This document shows, one piece after another, positions 46,909-56,008 of a DNA stretch of 64,000 bases. The notes under the pieces were generated by a model. That model was given only the letters and a program-made list of their open reading frames with translations, was not told the DNA's origin and made no database searches. Source of the stretch: Dictyobacter kobayashii (GTDB lineage Bacteria > Chloroflexota > Ktedonobacteria > Ktedonobacterales > Ktedonobacteraceae); the NCBI RefSeq assembly GCF_003967555.1, contig NZ_BIFS01000001.1:3534001-3598000 (forward strand), in the 5' to 3' direction. Made by a program: the position numbers and the translations under genes. Numbering within the stretch: position 1 is the first letter of the stretch; every line of letters begins with the position of its first letter.

Positions 46909-47208
46909 TTACCGTCCAAAATCAGAGTCTTGCTCTCTCGCTGGCGTTTCTGGTTCACTTTTGCCTTGCTCAAACGGTGAGATCGTTGGGCCTTCCAGTA
47001 ACTTGCTATCGATGTCAATATCAAGCGGCCATTGACCTTCCCCAATCAGCCCTCTCTGTATAAGCTCATCTATATAATCATAGGGTAATGCTAAATCTTG
47101 CGAATGAATTGATGGTAGATTGAGATCTTGAGGCTCAACGATTTCTGACAAGGGCATGTTGGCGAGCTCTTCAAGGTTGGTGATCTCAATGGAGGAGTCA
47201 TTATTCAT
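46909..47208 (-). CDS. Acidic hypothetical protein
   Basis: A 99-residue, very acidic product with short hydrophobic motifs (LEELANMPLSEIVEP; YDYIDELIQRGLIGEG). Its start overlaps the end of the ribbon-helix-helix gene by eight bases, so the two are coupled. Such acidic partners can be antitoxins or adaptor proteins; no family is recognised. Confidence 0.5.
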   Translation of the reverse strand: MNNDSSIEITNLEELANMPLSEIVEPQDLNLPSIHSQDLALPYDYIDELIQRGLIGEGQWPLDIDIDSKLLEGPTISPFEQGKSEPETPAREQDSDFGR

Positions 47209-47674
47209 CGTCTTCCTTCATCTTTGACATTAGTTCCCTGTGAACTTTTGCCTTTGCGTCTTCAAAGGCAGATGTGGCGAATTCTGCGTCGTATGCTTTT
47301 GCAAGAAGTGTATAGGTGAGTCTTCGCCCAATGCCTGCATTTCTGATAATATGAACAGAGAGCGCCGCTATACGGTTAAACCCTTTATTCAGATGCTTGC
47401 GCAGCGCCTCCATGGCCTCTTCTCTATCATCGCGTAGATCTTTTCTCTGTTCGGCTAGGGCCTGGCGAACTTCTTTACGCACGATTTCTTGCAGGACTGG
47501 TAACGATTGTTGTTCAATGATTTCGCCTTGTTCTCTGGCTCGTTCCTGGCGTATCAATTCAGCAACAACACTATTCATTCCCGATTTGTTATTCTGCTTG
47601 GCTTTTTCAGCCAAATATTCTTTGAGATCCTTGGGTATCCAGACATTTAGCTGTACTGATTGTTCTTCAGGCAC
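47201..47674 (-). CDS. Ribbon-helix-helix-like DNA-binding protein with coiled coil
   Basis: The N-terminal 45 residues (VQLNVWIPKDLKEYLAEKAK then SGMNSVVAELIRQER) resemble an RHH/CopG DNA-binding fold. A long charged coiled coil and a C-terminal helical domain follow. Total 157 residues, ATG 47674 after AAGGGG. Likely a partition, transfer or copy-control regulator of the element together with its downstream partner. Confidence 0.6.
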   Translation of the reverse strand: MPEEQSVQLNVWIPKDLKEYLAEKAKQNNKSGMNSVVAELIRQERAREQGEIIEQQSLPVLQEIVRKEVRQALAEQRKDLRDDREEAMEALRKHLNKGFNRIAALSVHIIRNAGIGRRLTYTLLAKAYDAEFATSAFEDAKAKVHRELMSKMKEDDE

Positions 47675-47918
47675 TCTTTACCCCTTCCCAATGCCTTATG
47701 AAAGCACATCTATATTTGATATGTATACTCCGATTCTTTACATATAAATTATAGATTGTCATGCCGCTTATCAAGCAGCATGACAGGTAACGTACAAGTC
47801 AATTATGTATGTTGGGGGCTCCTTTATCTTGCGCTACCCGCACGCATGCGCGGTGCCCCAACGCGGCAGTGATATCCCAACTTGATCTTTAGTGAGCAGT
47901 TGTGGCGAATCGGCTTCG

Positions 47919-48113
47919 CTAATCTTCTCCAGTTGTGTGGCTATCCCGCAAACCGCTGTAAGTGTAGAAGCCGAAGCCGAGCAGCTGAACCTGTACATTA
48001 TGCAGGATACAGGGAATTCGGGTCGGTCTCGCGGCTCAGCAGTGTCTTTTCGTAGTAAGGCTGGAATGCCTTCTGAACATGTTCAGCCTCATTTGTGAAG
48101 TCTAATACCTTAT
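47919..48113 (-). pseudogene. Type I restriction HsdR-like fragment
   Basis: On the minus strand KVLDFTNEAEHVQKAFQPYY followed by EKTLLSRETDPNSLY matches a conserved part of the type I restriction R subunit, downstream of its helicase motifs. A one-base shift then gives VQVQLLGFGFYTYS, matching the family continuation. Both ends are missing and no HsdS or HsdM is nearby, so this is a relic. The rest of 47675-48270 shows no convincing gene. Confidence 0.5.
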
Positions 48114-48274
48114 CACTCTTTGGCTTCCAGGGGCAGATAGTGTCTCCATTGCTTATCGCTTAACAGCGTGCGCATCTACCTATATTTTTCTCTTCGATCA
48201 ACTTGCATCATGCCCAGAGTATACGCTCTCCTCTGATAATTTGTCCAGTTATTTCCGTGACTTCCCTTAGGAAC

Positions 48275-48636
48275 GTACGCAGAGGAAGTATACTGTTGCA
48301 AAGTATCCCTTCGATCAAAGCGACTGCCGCCACCATTATTGCCGAGATCGGAATCAACATGTTGCGCTTCCCTTCTGCCAAGCATCTCGCCTCCTGGGCA
48401 GGCGTTGCCCCCGGCAACAAACAGAGTGCAGGGAAACGTTTGGGGAACAAGATCACCAAAGGGAATCTCTATCTCCACGCGGGGTTGGCCGAGGTGGTCT
48501 GGAGTCTTACTCGCGCCAAGGTCTATCTGGCGGCACAATATCATCTGTTTGCCCGACAGAAAAAAACGACGAGCCGTGATGGCCGTCGCCAACATCATTC
48601 CGACGATCATCTATCATGTATTGAAAGAAATGCCCT
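48275..48636 (+). pseudogene. IS110-family transposase fragment
   Basis: The C-terminal transposase domain is recognisable: ATIIAEIGINMLRFPSAKHL followed by ASWAGVAPGNKQSAGKR, then YLAAQYHLFARQKK. The family ending RRAVMAVANIIPTIIYHVL is in another frame after the A-run at about 48562-48568. The N-terminal catalytic half is missing. No ends of the insertion sequence are seen. Confidence 0.75.
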
Positions 48637-48738
48637 CAAAAGTGAGTCAGACCCCAATGACCAGACCACTCATAAAGGGGTAATCATTCAAATTCCTTGG
48701 GGTCTGACACATTTTCTCTTATGGAGCACTATGTGGGA

Positions 48739-49494
48739 TTAGATTGTATTCACCAGTAACCCTCCGTCCGCAACCAACTCCGTTCCTACGACAAACGATG
48801 AATCCATCGTGGCCAGAAACAGCGCAACCTTCGCTATTTCTTCAGGATTGCCAAAGCGCTTGAGCAGTAAACGCTGCTCCAATTGCTGCGTAAATCCTTG
48901 AATTTCTTGCGAAGATGCCCCCAGTTTGTCAAAAAACGGTGTGGTTATCGGTCCAATTGTGATGGCATTGACGCGAATCTTGCGATCGCTCAACTCGGAA
49001 GATAGAGTTCTGGCCAATGAATGGATTGCGGCTTTAGTGGCCGAATACACGGAAACACCTGGGTAACCAACGTGTCCATTTACCGAACCATTAAGAATGA
49101 TCGAGGCTCCCTCATTCAGAAAGGGCAGTGCTTTCTGAATAGTGAAGAAAACACCCTTCACATTGACATCCATACTCCTATCAAAAGACTCTTCCGTCAC
49201 CTGTTCGATTGGCTCCATCCGAGCGATACCTGCATTCGCGAAAAGGACATCCAACTTGCCAAAGGTCGCCTGTGTGGTCGTGATGGCATGCTCAATATCA
49301 CTGATCCTGGTAACATCTGCAGAGATAGCTAGGGTACGCTCCCCCAGTTCTGCCCTCACCCGCTCAAGGGCTTCTTTGTCACGACCGGTAATAGCAACCA
49401 TTGCCCCCTGGGCATGAAACTCTTTTGCCGTAGCCAGGCCAATACCGCTATTACCACCAGTAATCAGGGCAACTTTCCCTTCTAAACGATTCAT
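48739..49494 (-). CDS. Short-chain dehydrogenase/reductase
   Basis: The 251-residue classical SDR has the cofactor motif TGGNSGIGLATA, NAG in VLFANAGIA, the catalytic Ser in ILNGSVNG, and YSATK with catalytic Tyr and Lys. The C-terminal VALFLATMDSSFVVGTELVA is typical. A GRD after the second strand suggests NADPH. ATG 49494 follows AGAGGAGAG; an in-frame ATG lies further upstream at 49542. Substrate unknown. It appears to be cargo of the element. Confidence 0.9.
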   Translation of the reverse strand: MNRLEGKVALITGGNSGIGLATAKEFHAQGAMVAITGRDKEALERVRAELGERTLAISADVTRISDIEHAITTTQATFGKLDVLFANAGIARMEPIEQVTEESFDRSMDVNVKGVFFTIQKALPFLNEGASIILNGSVNGHVGYPGVSVYSATKAAIHSLARTLSSELSDRKIRVNAITIGPITTPFFDKLGASSQEIQGFTQQLEQRLLLKRFGNPEEIAKVALFLATMDSSFVVGTELVADGGLLVNTI

Positions 49495-49663
49495 GTTGTT
49501 CTCTCCTCTGGAAGGATTCATTCTGATCGTGTTCCGGTTCATCTAGCCCGAAATCGATGTAAAAGCTGTAATATAACACTGATCATCAAATCTCGTTTCA
49601 TGATGCAAGTTACCTGCAAATGAGCCATCTCTGTGCACCATACCGCGTTTTTGGAACTGAGCA

Positions 49664-50098
49664 CTAGAGTGCGATAAGGGCTAATCCGGATTCTGGATCG
49701 TGACGGCGATACCAATGTGCCGGCGACTCTTCGAGGATAAACTCCAAAGTTGGCCTTACATGAGCCTCCATGATATGACCACCATGTGCCAGGCCATTAG
49801 AGTCGCCAACAACAACGTGGGCATGGATCTGAGGCGTACCATCTTCCTTCAAGGCAATGTCACCTGTGAGGGCAAGCACCTCGACCTGCTCTTGGAGGGA
49901 GATCTTCTTATATGACTTCTTTTCAGGCTCGAAATAACCCAGTATCGCATCGCTGAAACCACCGATGGCGGTAAAGTGAGCAGCAGCCAGGCCATTTTGC
50001 GTAGCAAATTGGAGTAAGGTTGCTATGAACTCATCACCCTGGTCGAAGACAAGAACATAGGCCTTCCCTCCCTGATCATTCAGTAATTTGGTTTTCAT
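49664..50098 (-). CDS. PPC-domain (DUF296) protein
   Basis: The 144-residue product matches the PPC/DUF296 fold: FTAIGGFSDAILGYFEPEKK, then IHAHVVVGDSNGLAHGGHI with the conserved His-rich metal-binding motif (HxHxxx...GGH), and EFILEE near the end. In bacteria these trimeric proteins are often annotated DNA-binding, although function is uncertain. Start ATG 50098 after GGAGAAA. Cargo of the element. Confidence 0.88.
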   Translation of the reverse strand: MKTKLLNDQGGKAYVLVFDQGDEFIATLLQFATQNGLAAAHFTAIGGFSDAILGYFEPEKKSYKKISLQEQVEVLALTGDIALKEDGTPQIHAHVVVGDSNGLAHGGHIMEAHVRPTLEFILEESPAHWYRRHDPESGLALIAL

Positions 50099-50275
50099 AG
50101 GTTTCTCCTCAATGACGTAGCTACATAAAAGTGCTTTTCATAACGTAAGATCTGCTTTCGCATCTCCCTTCCCATCTGAACTGTCCCACCTTCTCTGAGA
50201 CGACCAGCAGAAAGTATGATGAAAGCCCTTTGCCTATTCGTCGTCATTTTCGCAAGGCTCCTGACGTTTCCTCAA

Positions 50276-51151
50276 TCAACCCTGAGAGAAGAAGAGCCGA
50301 AGTGCATTGTAGGTTTCTTCAGGAGCTTCTTCTGCAAGAAAATGTCCTGATGGGATACCATATCCCTGGACTATTTCTGCACGTTTGCGCCAGATTGCCA
50401 GGATATCATAGTGGCGTCCAATAAAGCCGTTTGCTCCCCACAAGACGAGCAACGGGCAATGAACTTTTTGCTGCAAATCCGCTTCATCATGCAGTAAATC
50501 AATGCTGACGGAGGCACGATAGTCCTCACATATGCCGTGGATAGTTGCCGGATCGCTGAAGCAGCGCACATACTCGGCCATAGCTTCAGGTGTAAATACG
50601 GAGATGTCCCTGGACAAACCCTTCATTGTGCTGTGGAGAAAATATTCCGCCTGCCCCGCAATCAAACGCTCAGGAAGGTCAGCGGGCTGGATGAGGAAGA
50701 ACCAATGATAAAGGGCAGTTGCAAATTCTTTATCAGTGGTTGCATATGTTTCGTATGTGGGTACCATATCTAGAATGGCGGCTTTTTTGATGCGCTTCCC
50801 ATGATCGAGGAGCATACGATGAAGTACACGTGCTCCTCGATCATGTCCAATCGCGTAGAACGATTCGTAGCCAAGTTGGCTCATCACTTCTATCATATCC
50901 TGAGCCATCACGCGTTTTGAGTAATTCGAGTGATCTGGTTTCTCTTTGGGTTTGGAGCTATCACCATATCCACGCAGATCAGCAAGGATAACTGTAAATG
51001 ATTCGGCGAAACGAGGCGCGATTCTATGCCACATGACATGCGTCTGAGGATACCCATGCAACAATAAAAGAGGTTCACCTGATCCTCCTTTCGCCACATG
51101 AATACTTGCTCCATTCGTCTTGATCTGCCGAACAGTAAATGTTTCCAACAT
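50276..51151 (-). CDS. Alpha/beta hydrolase, haloacetate dehalogenase-like
   Basis: The 291-residue enzyme has an oxyanion region LLLLHGYPQTHVMWHRIAP, nucleophile Asp in AIGHDRGARVLHRM, a late CPLLVLWGANG strand, and catalytic His in SGHFLAEEAPEE. An Asp nucleophile in HDRGAR is characteristic of fluoroacetate/haloacetate dehalogenases and epoxide hydrolases. ATG 51151 is preferred; ATG 51187 and longer frames are possible. Substrate is not provable from sequence. Confidence 0.85.
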   Translation of the reverse strand: MLETFTVRQIKTNGASIHVAKGGSGEPLLLLHGYPQTHVMWHRIAPRFAESFTVILADLRGYGDSSKPKEKPDHSNYSKRVMAQDMIEVMSQLGYESFYAIGHDRGARVLHRMLLDHGKRIKKAAILDMVPTYETYATTDKEFATALYHWFFLIQPADLPERLIAGQAEYFLHSTMKGLSRDISVFTPEAMAEYVRCFSDPATIHGICEDYRASVSIDLLHDEADLQQKVHCPLLVLWGANGFIGRHYDILAIWRKRAEIVQGYGIPSGHFLAEEAPEETYNALRLFFSQG

Positions 51152-51593
51152 ATTCTGCACCTGTTCTCTCTTTTGTTGGACGGGCATTAAAGTAATAGTT
51201 TTATCACTGACATCTGTGGATACAAAAGGTTTTCTGTTGCAACGAGTGGATAAAGTCACTCTATTATTCAGCTTTACGCTGTTGTCTTCTCCCCGCGATT
51301 TGTATTTTATGATAGCAATGCAAGCCCTTCCCATGAACGTCAACAAACCGATGACTAACCAATCTGCTCGACAAGGTGCTAACCATCGTCTGTTTCAGTT
51401 GTGCATGCAGCCAGATACATTTATAACAAACGGATGATCTGTTTGTAGTACGTTATCTATAAACGTAGTCGCGGCTTGAGGATCGAATCATTCCGATTGG
51501 GCCTTATGCCCTTGCTTTAAATGTGTTCTCAACAAGTAGAACTAATATAGTTCTACTATTGATGTTCTGCTCAGTGGTAAAAAAAAGCTTTTA

Positions 51594-51758
51594 CTATGCA
51601 GGATTCTCTGGAATGGTTAGAAAGCAGTCAACGAGATTAGCGATTTTACCAGTTGCTGCATCTAGCGCGAAGTGACCACCATCAACTATCTGTATTTTCG
51701 CCTGAGGTCCATCTTTGAGAAATGCTTCGGTTTCAGAGGAGTCGAACGAAAGTTTCAT
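51594..51758 (-). pseudogene. C-terminal fragment of a second alpha/beta hydrolase
   Basis: A 54-residue frame contains SETEAFLKDGPQAKIQIVDG followed by GHFALDAATGKIANLVDCFL, the usual last strand, catalytic His and last helix of alpha/beta hydrolases. The catalytic core is missing. The rest of 51152-51913 shows no gene. Confidence 0.6.
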
Positions 51759-51913
51759 TATGCAAACGTGCTACTCTACCGGGATCCATTGAGAAAGATT
51801 GTTTCGGCCCGGCGATCTACACGAACCCTCCTATCTGGTTCGCTATAATGGCAATACCGTTGAGATAAAGGGTTCATTCAGGGTGGTAATGATACGCCAT
51901 ACGGTGATCCTCC

Positions 51914-53426
51914 TTAGTCTGGTGAAAAGAATTGTTCGTAATCCTGTTTAGTGGATGGAGGAGTCTTCGGTTTAGGTGGTGTATGAGATGGTTGTCTTGG
52001 TGTCCTTTGTGGTGCTGGTAATCCCATAGCAGGTGGTGGCATTCGTGGTTCTGGTGTCACGGTCACACGCGCAGCAGGTGGTGTAAAACCTGCATGGATT
52101 GCTGTAAGCAAATGTTTATCTTGGTAGTACGGTTTGTTCTGTACCAGCAGCGGATGGTATCCATTGACACACACGAGGAGCGTTCCGTCCTGCATCGTCA
52201 TAAGCTCATCAGCGGTCATGAGGTCGCGGTGTGTTTCTCCCTGAGTGAAGGTTTGTGCCGAAGAAGACAGCCATCTGGAGTCTCCTCTGTTACTGTGGCT
52301 GATCGTCTGGACCGTTGTTTTCCCTAATTTCTCGCTGTAATAGCGCGTCTCCTGTAACCCACATCCAGGAAAAACGATGTGGGTCATGCAGTTCGCCAGG
52401 ATAGTGTCGCGCCCGTTATCTCCGTAGATTTGGCGCAATTGCCCAAAGTCCTGTACGGCGAGGATAAAAGCAATGCCACGGCTGCGCACTGTGCTAATGT
52501 ACTTGGTAAACCTTGGAATGATCCCGGCGTTGCAAAACTCGTCCAGGTAAAAGACAAAGTCGCGTGGAAGTTTTCGGTTCTTGCTGTGCGTCGCCCGCCG
52601 AACCATAGCGCTCATCATCTGCATGATAAAGCATGCAGAGAGCGGTTCGAGTCGTTGTGCTTCATCCTCTGGAATAGACAAAAACAGGGCAGTTGGTTCG
52701 TCTACCATACATGTAAAATCGAAATCATCGGATCTGGTAATCTCCTGTATCGTAGGGTTTTTGAAGCGAAAAAAGCGGGTCGACATCTCGACCATAATAC
52801 TGCCTGCCAACCGTTCATTTTTTTGCAGATTTTCGAAAAAAGCCTTTGCCACATCTTTGGCAATAGTGGATGGGCTGCGCTGAAACAGCGTTTGAATCTC
52901 ATCAAACTTCATACTGCAAAGAATGTCAAACAGGCGGCTAAAGGGGCCTTGGGTTCTGCGACGCGGAGATGTAAGACAGCTGATGCAACCAACAGCTTTG
53001 GTGCAGAGTTCCAAAATTCCTCTCGACTGGTGCCGGTGTTGTCAATCAAGCAATGTGCAAGTGCTTCAGCATCATCCATAGTAGACACATGAGCCAATGG
53101 ATTGTAGCGATGGCTCCTAGTTGGCTCTGTTGGTGCAAACACCATGCAGTGATGATAGAGCGAGAGATGTCCAGCTGTAAGCTCAACAAGTTCACCTTTC
53201 GTATCATTGATAAACAGGCTGCGGCTGCCAAACTCTCGCAGCAATGCTGGAATGATGATGCGGGAGGTTTTGCCTTTTCCTGTGGGTGCCAGGACAAGGA
53301 CATGCGATTCTTGAAACTGCTCATCCAGGGCGATCAGCTTCTTCTGGTAGAAGCCAAGATGCATTTTCGATGGGGGGAGATGACCAGTTGTAAGAGCCGT
53401 GCTGACGTGCCGAAGCTCTTTTTATT
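51914..53426 (-). pseudogene. VirD4/TraG-type coupling protein, C-terminal part with apparent frameshift
   Basis: The type IV coupling ATPase would recruit the relaxase-DNA complex to a mating channel. Walker A VLAPTGKGKTSR lies at about 53275-53310 and Walker B FVFYLDEFCNAG, followed by AVQDFGQL, further on. The C-terminal tail is Pro-rich. The frame breaks at G4 52943-52946 (plus); one more base gives AEPKAPFSRLFDIL. The open frame extends upstream of ATG 53364 to the IS21-family insertion (NKKSFGTSARLLQLVISPHR), and the N-terminal part lies at 55714-56008. The gene is therefore split by the insertion. Confidence 0.85.
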
Positions 53427-53524
53427 AAGGACGGTGTATACTCGAGCCGGTGAAGAATTGACCGACCCCCAAGAAGGCGGTAGACTGAGGATATAAACAC
53501 AACAATATTCTCAGGAGACCGACC

Positions 53525-54775
53525 ATGCTTAGGAGTCAGACAGTGCTAACAATACACGATCTTTACACACAGGGGAAGAATGTACAGGAAATTGCTCAGG
53601 AGTTGGAGATCTCACGCACAACGGTACGCAAATACTTGAAACATCCCGAGGCGGTGATCCCGAAACCGCGTCCGGTGCGTCCCTCCAAGCTTGATCCATT
53701 TAAAGAACAGATCAAGAAGTGGGTCATGGAAGACCATTGCACCAATTGCGAGGTGATCTTCGAGCGGTTACAGAAGATGGGCTACACCGGCAGGATCAGT
53801 ATCCTCAAGGAATACGTGCAGCCGCTGCGGGCTGCAGTGGCTGGCCACGCGCCCGTACAACGATACGAAACCAATCCAGGAGAGCAGGTTCAATTCGATT
53901 GGGGCGAGTTTGTATACGAGCATGAGGGTCAGATGCGTAAATTTTATGGATTTACGGCTATCCTTGGCTATTCACGCATGCGCTTTGTGACCTTTGTGAA
54001 GCGTTGCGACACACCCACGCTCATCCGCTGCTTAATGGAGGCATTTGAGTACTTTGGTGGCTTAACGAAGGTTGCGCTGACGGATCGCATGAAGAGCGTC
54101 CTCTTAGAAATGGAGGAGAACAAGCCGCGGTGGAATCCCCGCTTTGCCGATTTCATGGTTTCCATTGGAGTTGGCGCACGCGTCTGCAAGCCGTACACAC
54201 CACAAACGAAGGGCAAAGTCGAGCGTACAGTCAGCCATGTCAAGAAGAGTTTATGGGGTGGGGTCACCTTTACCGATCTGGATGATCTCAATCGCCAGGC
54301 GCATGCGTGGTGCGAGCGTATCAACTCCCGTGTGCATCGCACGACCCATGCACGGCCCGTGGATCGCCTTGCCGAAGAGAAGCTGCTGCCCTTGCCCCAA
54401 GACTTTGCTTGGGAACGCTTCGCCACCGAAGAGCGCAAAGTCACCTGGGATGGCTACGTCTCCTACGATGGCGTGCTGTATGGGCTGCCAGGGACGCTGC
54501 AACTGGCAGGCAAACAGGTCCAGGTACGTGAGCGCAAGGGCTTGCTCACCGTCTGGTCGGCTGGCACTCAGGTGTTTGCTATCGAGAAGCGACCGCGCTC
54601 GCAAGAGAGCGTGCCGCACGCGGACCAGTGGAAGACCGTCGCCTCCGTCTCAGCTACCCGCCGTGCGCCCACGCCCTTAGGCCATTTGCAGCCTGCCCCG
54701 GACGTCGAAAGCCGTCCCCTCCAGGAGTATGATCAGTATTGTGGAGTCGTGACCATGCAGGAGGTGGTCGCATGA
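53525..54775 (+). CDS. istA: IS21-family transposase IstA
   Basis: The 416-residue DDE transposase has an N-terminal HTH (VQEIAQELEISRTTVRKYLK), first catalytic Asp in VQFDWGEF, second in ALTDRMKSV and Glu in KGKVERTVSHVK. The sequence is intact. The stop overlaps the istB start as ATGA. Start ATG 53525 after CAGGAGA. Confidence 0.95.
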   Translation: MLRSQTVLTIHDLYTQGKNVQEIAQELEISRTTVRKYLKHPEAVIPKPRPVRPSKLDPFKEQIKKWVMEDHCTNCEVIFERLQKMGYTGRISILKEYVQPLRAAVAGHAPVQRYETNPGEQVQFDWGEFVYEHEGQMRKFYGFTAILGYSRMRFVTFVKRCDTPTLIRCLMEAFEYFGGLTKVALTDRMKSVLLEMEENKPRWNPRFADFMVSIGVGARVCKPYTPQTKGKVERTVSHVKKSLWGGVTFTDLDDLNRQAHAWCERINSRVHRTTHARPVDRLAEEKLLPLPQDFAWERFATEERKVTWDGYVSYDGVLYGLPGTLQLAGKQVQVRERKGLLTVWSAGTQVFAIEKRPRSQESVPHADQWKTVASVSATRRAPTPLGHLQPAPDVESRPLQEYDQYCGVVTMQEVVA

Positions 54776-55566
54776 AGAAAGGAGTATACAAACAACTGAA
54801 CTTAACGCACTTGGAAGCAGCACTGCCACACGTCCTAAATGCGGCCCGGCACGAGCAGTGGACCTATGAGATGTTGCTGGAACGAGCTCTGGCTGCGGAG
54901 TTAGATGGACGTGAGCAGAAGGCCATCGCTCGGCGGCTCAAAGCGGCGCGCATTCCTGGAAAAAAGACCTTGGATGGGTTCGATTTCTCCTTTCAGCCGA
55001 CCCTTTCCGAACGGCGACTGCGGGAACTGGCGGATCTCTCGTTTGTGCGAACCTGTACCAATGTAGTCTTCCTCGGCCCTCCGGGGACAGGCAAAACACA
55101 CTTGAGCTTGGCGTTGGCGGATCGAGCGCTCGCAGCAGGGCATTCCGTGTTGTTTACGACCCTGGCTGAGCTCGCACAGGCCCTGGAAAGTGCATCGCAT
55201 CCTGGCCTCATGCGGCAGCGTCTGCGGCGCTATATCGCGCCCAGTCTGCTGGTCATCGACGAAGTCGGCTACACCAAGCTGTCACAGGAGCAGGCGCACC
55301 ACTTCTTTGAGTTGGTGACGGCACGCTATGAGCATGGCTCGATCATCCTGACCTCCAACACGAGCTTTGCTCAATGGGGCGCTCTCCTGGGGGATGAAGT
55401 GCTTGCCACAGCACTGCTCGACAGGCTGCTTCACCATGCTGAGGTTATCCCCATTAATGGGCGCAGTTATCGCATGAAGGAGCGTCAGACCGAGCGTACG
55501 AGCCTCTCAGCCTCACCGGAAGTGGCTCTCAGCGCCACCGGCGGCAAATCTACCGGCGTTCGGTAA
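54772..55566 (+). CDS. istB: IS21-family helper ATPase IstB
   Basis: The 264-residue AAA+ ATPase assists IstA in target capture. Walker A GPPGTGKTH, Walker B LLVIDEVGY and sensor region ILTSNTSFAQWG are present. Start ATG 54772 overlaps the istA stop and follows GGAGG. The last 20 residues run into the terminal repeats of the element. Confidence 0.95.
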   Translation: MKKGVYKQLNLTHLEAALPHVLNAARHEQWTYEMLLERALAAELDGREQKAIARRLKAARIPGKKTLDGFDFSFQPTLSERRLRELADLSFVRTCTNVVFLGPPGTGKTHLSLALADRALAAGHSVLFTTLAELAQALESASHPGLMRQRLRRYIAPSLLVIDEVGYTKLSQEQAHHFFELVTARYEHGSIILTSNTSFAQWGALLGDEVLATALLDRLLHHAEVIPINGRSYRMKERQTERTSLSASPEVALSATGGKSTGVR

Positions 55567-55713
55567 GCGGCGTTTGTGCGCCGGCGTTGGGATCACTTGA
55601 TTCTGGCGCAGTTTGGTCGGCATTTGTTCGCCGGCGCTCATGGAATGTTGTTCTTTGGAGTTCGTTTCACTAGGGCGGCCAATTCTCAATCGGCTCGTGA
55701 TTACACCGGCCTT

Positions 55714-56008
55714 GACATTTTCGTGGGTTGGTCGCCAAGGTCCCGTAACTTCTGAGTTCCTCTCGTGTGGCAAAATGAGCAGAACCGTGGACCGTGGTGG
55801 GGATGTTTCTTCGATACATCAGAACAAGGAGGCAGCCTCCTAATGCAAGCATGACACCAAATGAGATATAGATAAACTGGGTCGATTGGGAAGGGCTGAA
55901 TGGGTGAGAGAGCATCGGAAGAATGGCTATTTTGATTTCCACAATGAGCCATATGATCAGAAGAAGAAGGACAAGCCAGGCCAATCGTTTGCGTATTCGA
56001 TTATTCAT
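55714..56008 (-). pseudogene. VirD4/TraG-type coupling protein, N-terminal membrane part
   Basis: Two membrane helices (LAWLVLLLLIIWLIVEIKIA and a second at residues 45-65) are followed by RRNIPTTVHGSAHFATREEL, the HGSAxxAT motif that precedes the ATPase domain in coupling proteins. The reading frame then enters the IS21-family end and stops. The start overlaps the relaxase stop (56005-56008), so the original gene followed the relaxase directly. Confidence 0.8.

Larger units (their letters stand above)
53427..55713 (+). mobile_element. IS21-family insertion sequence
   Basis: istA and istB lie between related ends. The left end from 53427 (AAGGACGGTGTATACTCGAG) aligns with the reverse complement of the right end from 55713 (AAGGCCGGTGTAATCACGAG), and the similarity continues through GAATTG(A/G)CCG. 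Near the right end two imperfect direct repeats contain TTCGCCGGCG or TGCGCCGGCG, as IS21 members often carry multiple transposase sites. Size 2,287 bp. No clear target duplication is visible, so the exact ends are uncertain by a few bases. Confidence 0.75.

Noticed and set aside
48125..48180. Possible IS5-type transposase N-terminus (LLSDKQWRHYLPL) on the minus strand
   Set aside because: Only about 15 residues resemble the family before a stop; too short to call.
54144..54680. Second plus-strand frame inside istA
   Set aside because: It overlaps the intact DDE domain of IstA in another frame and shows no family resemblance.
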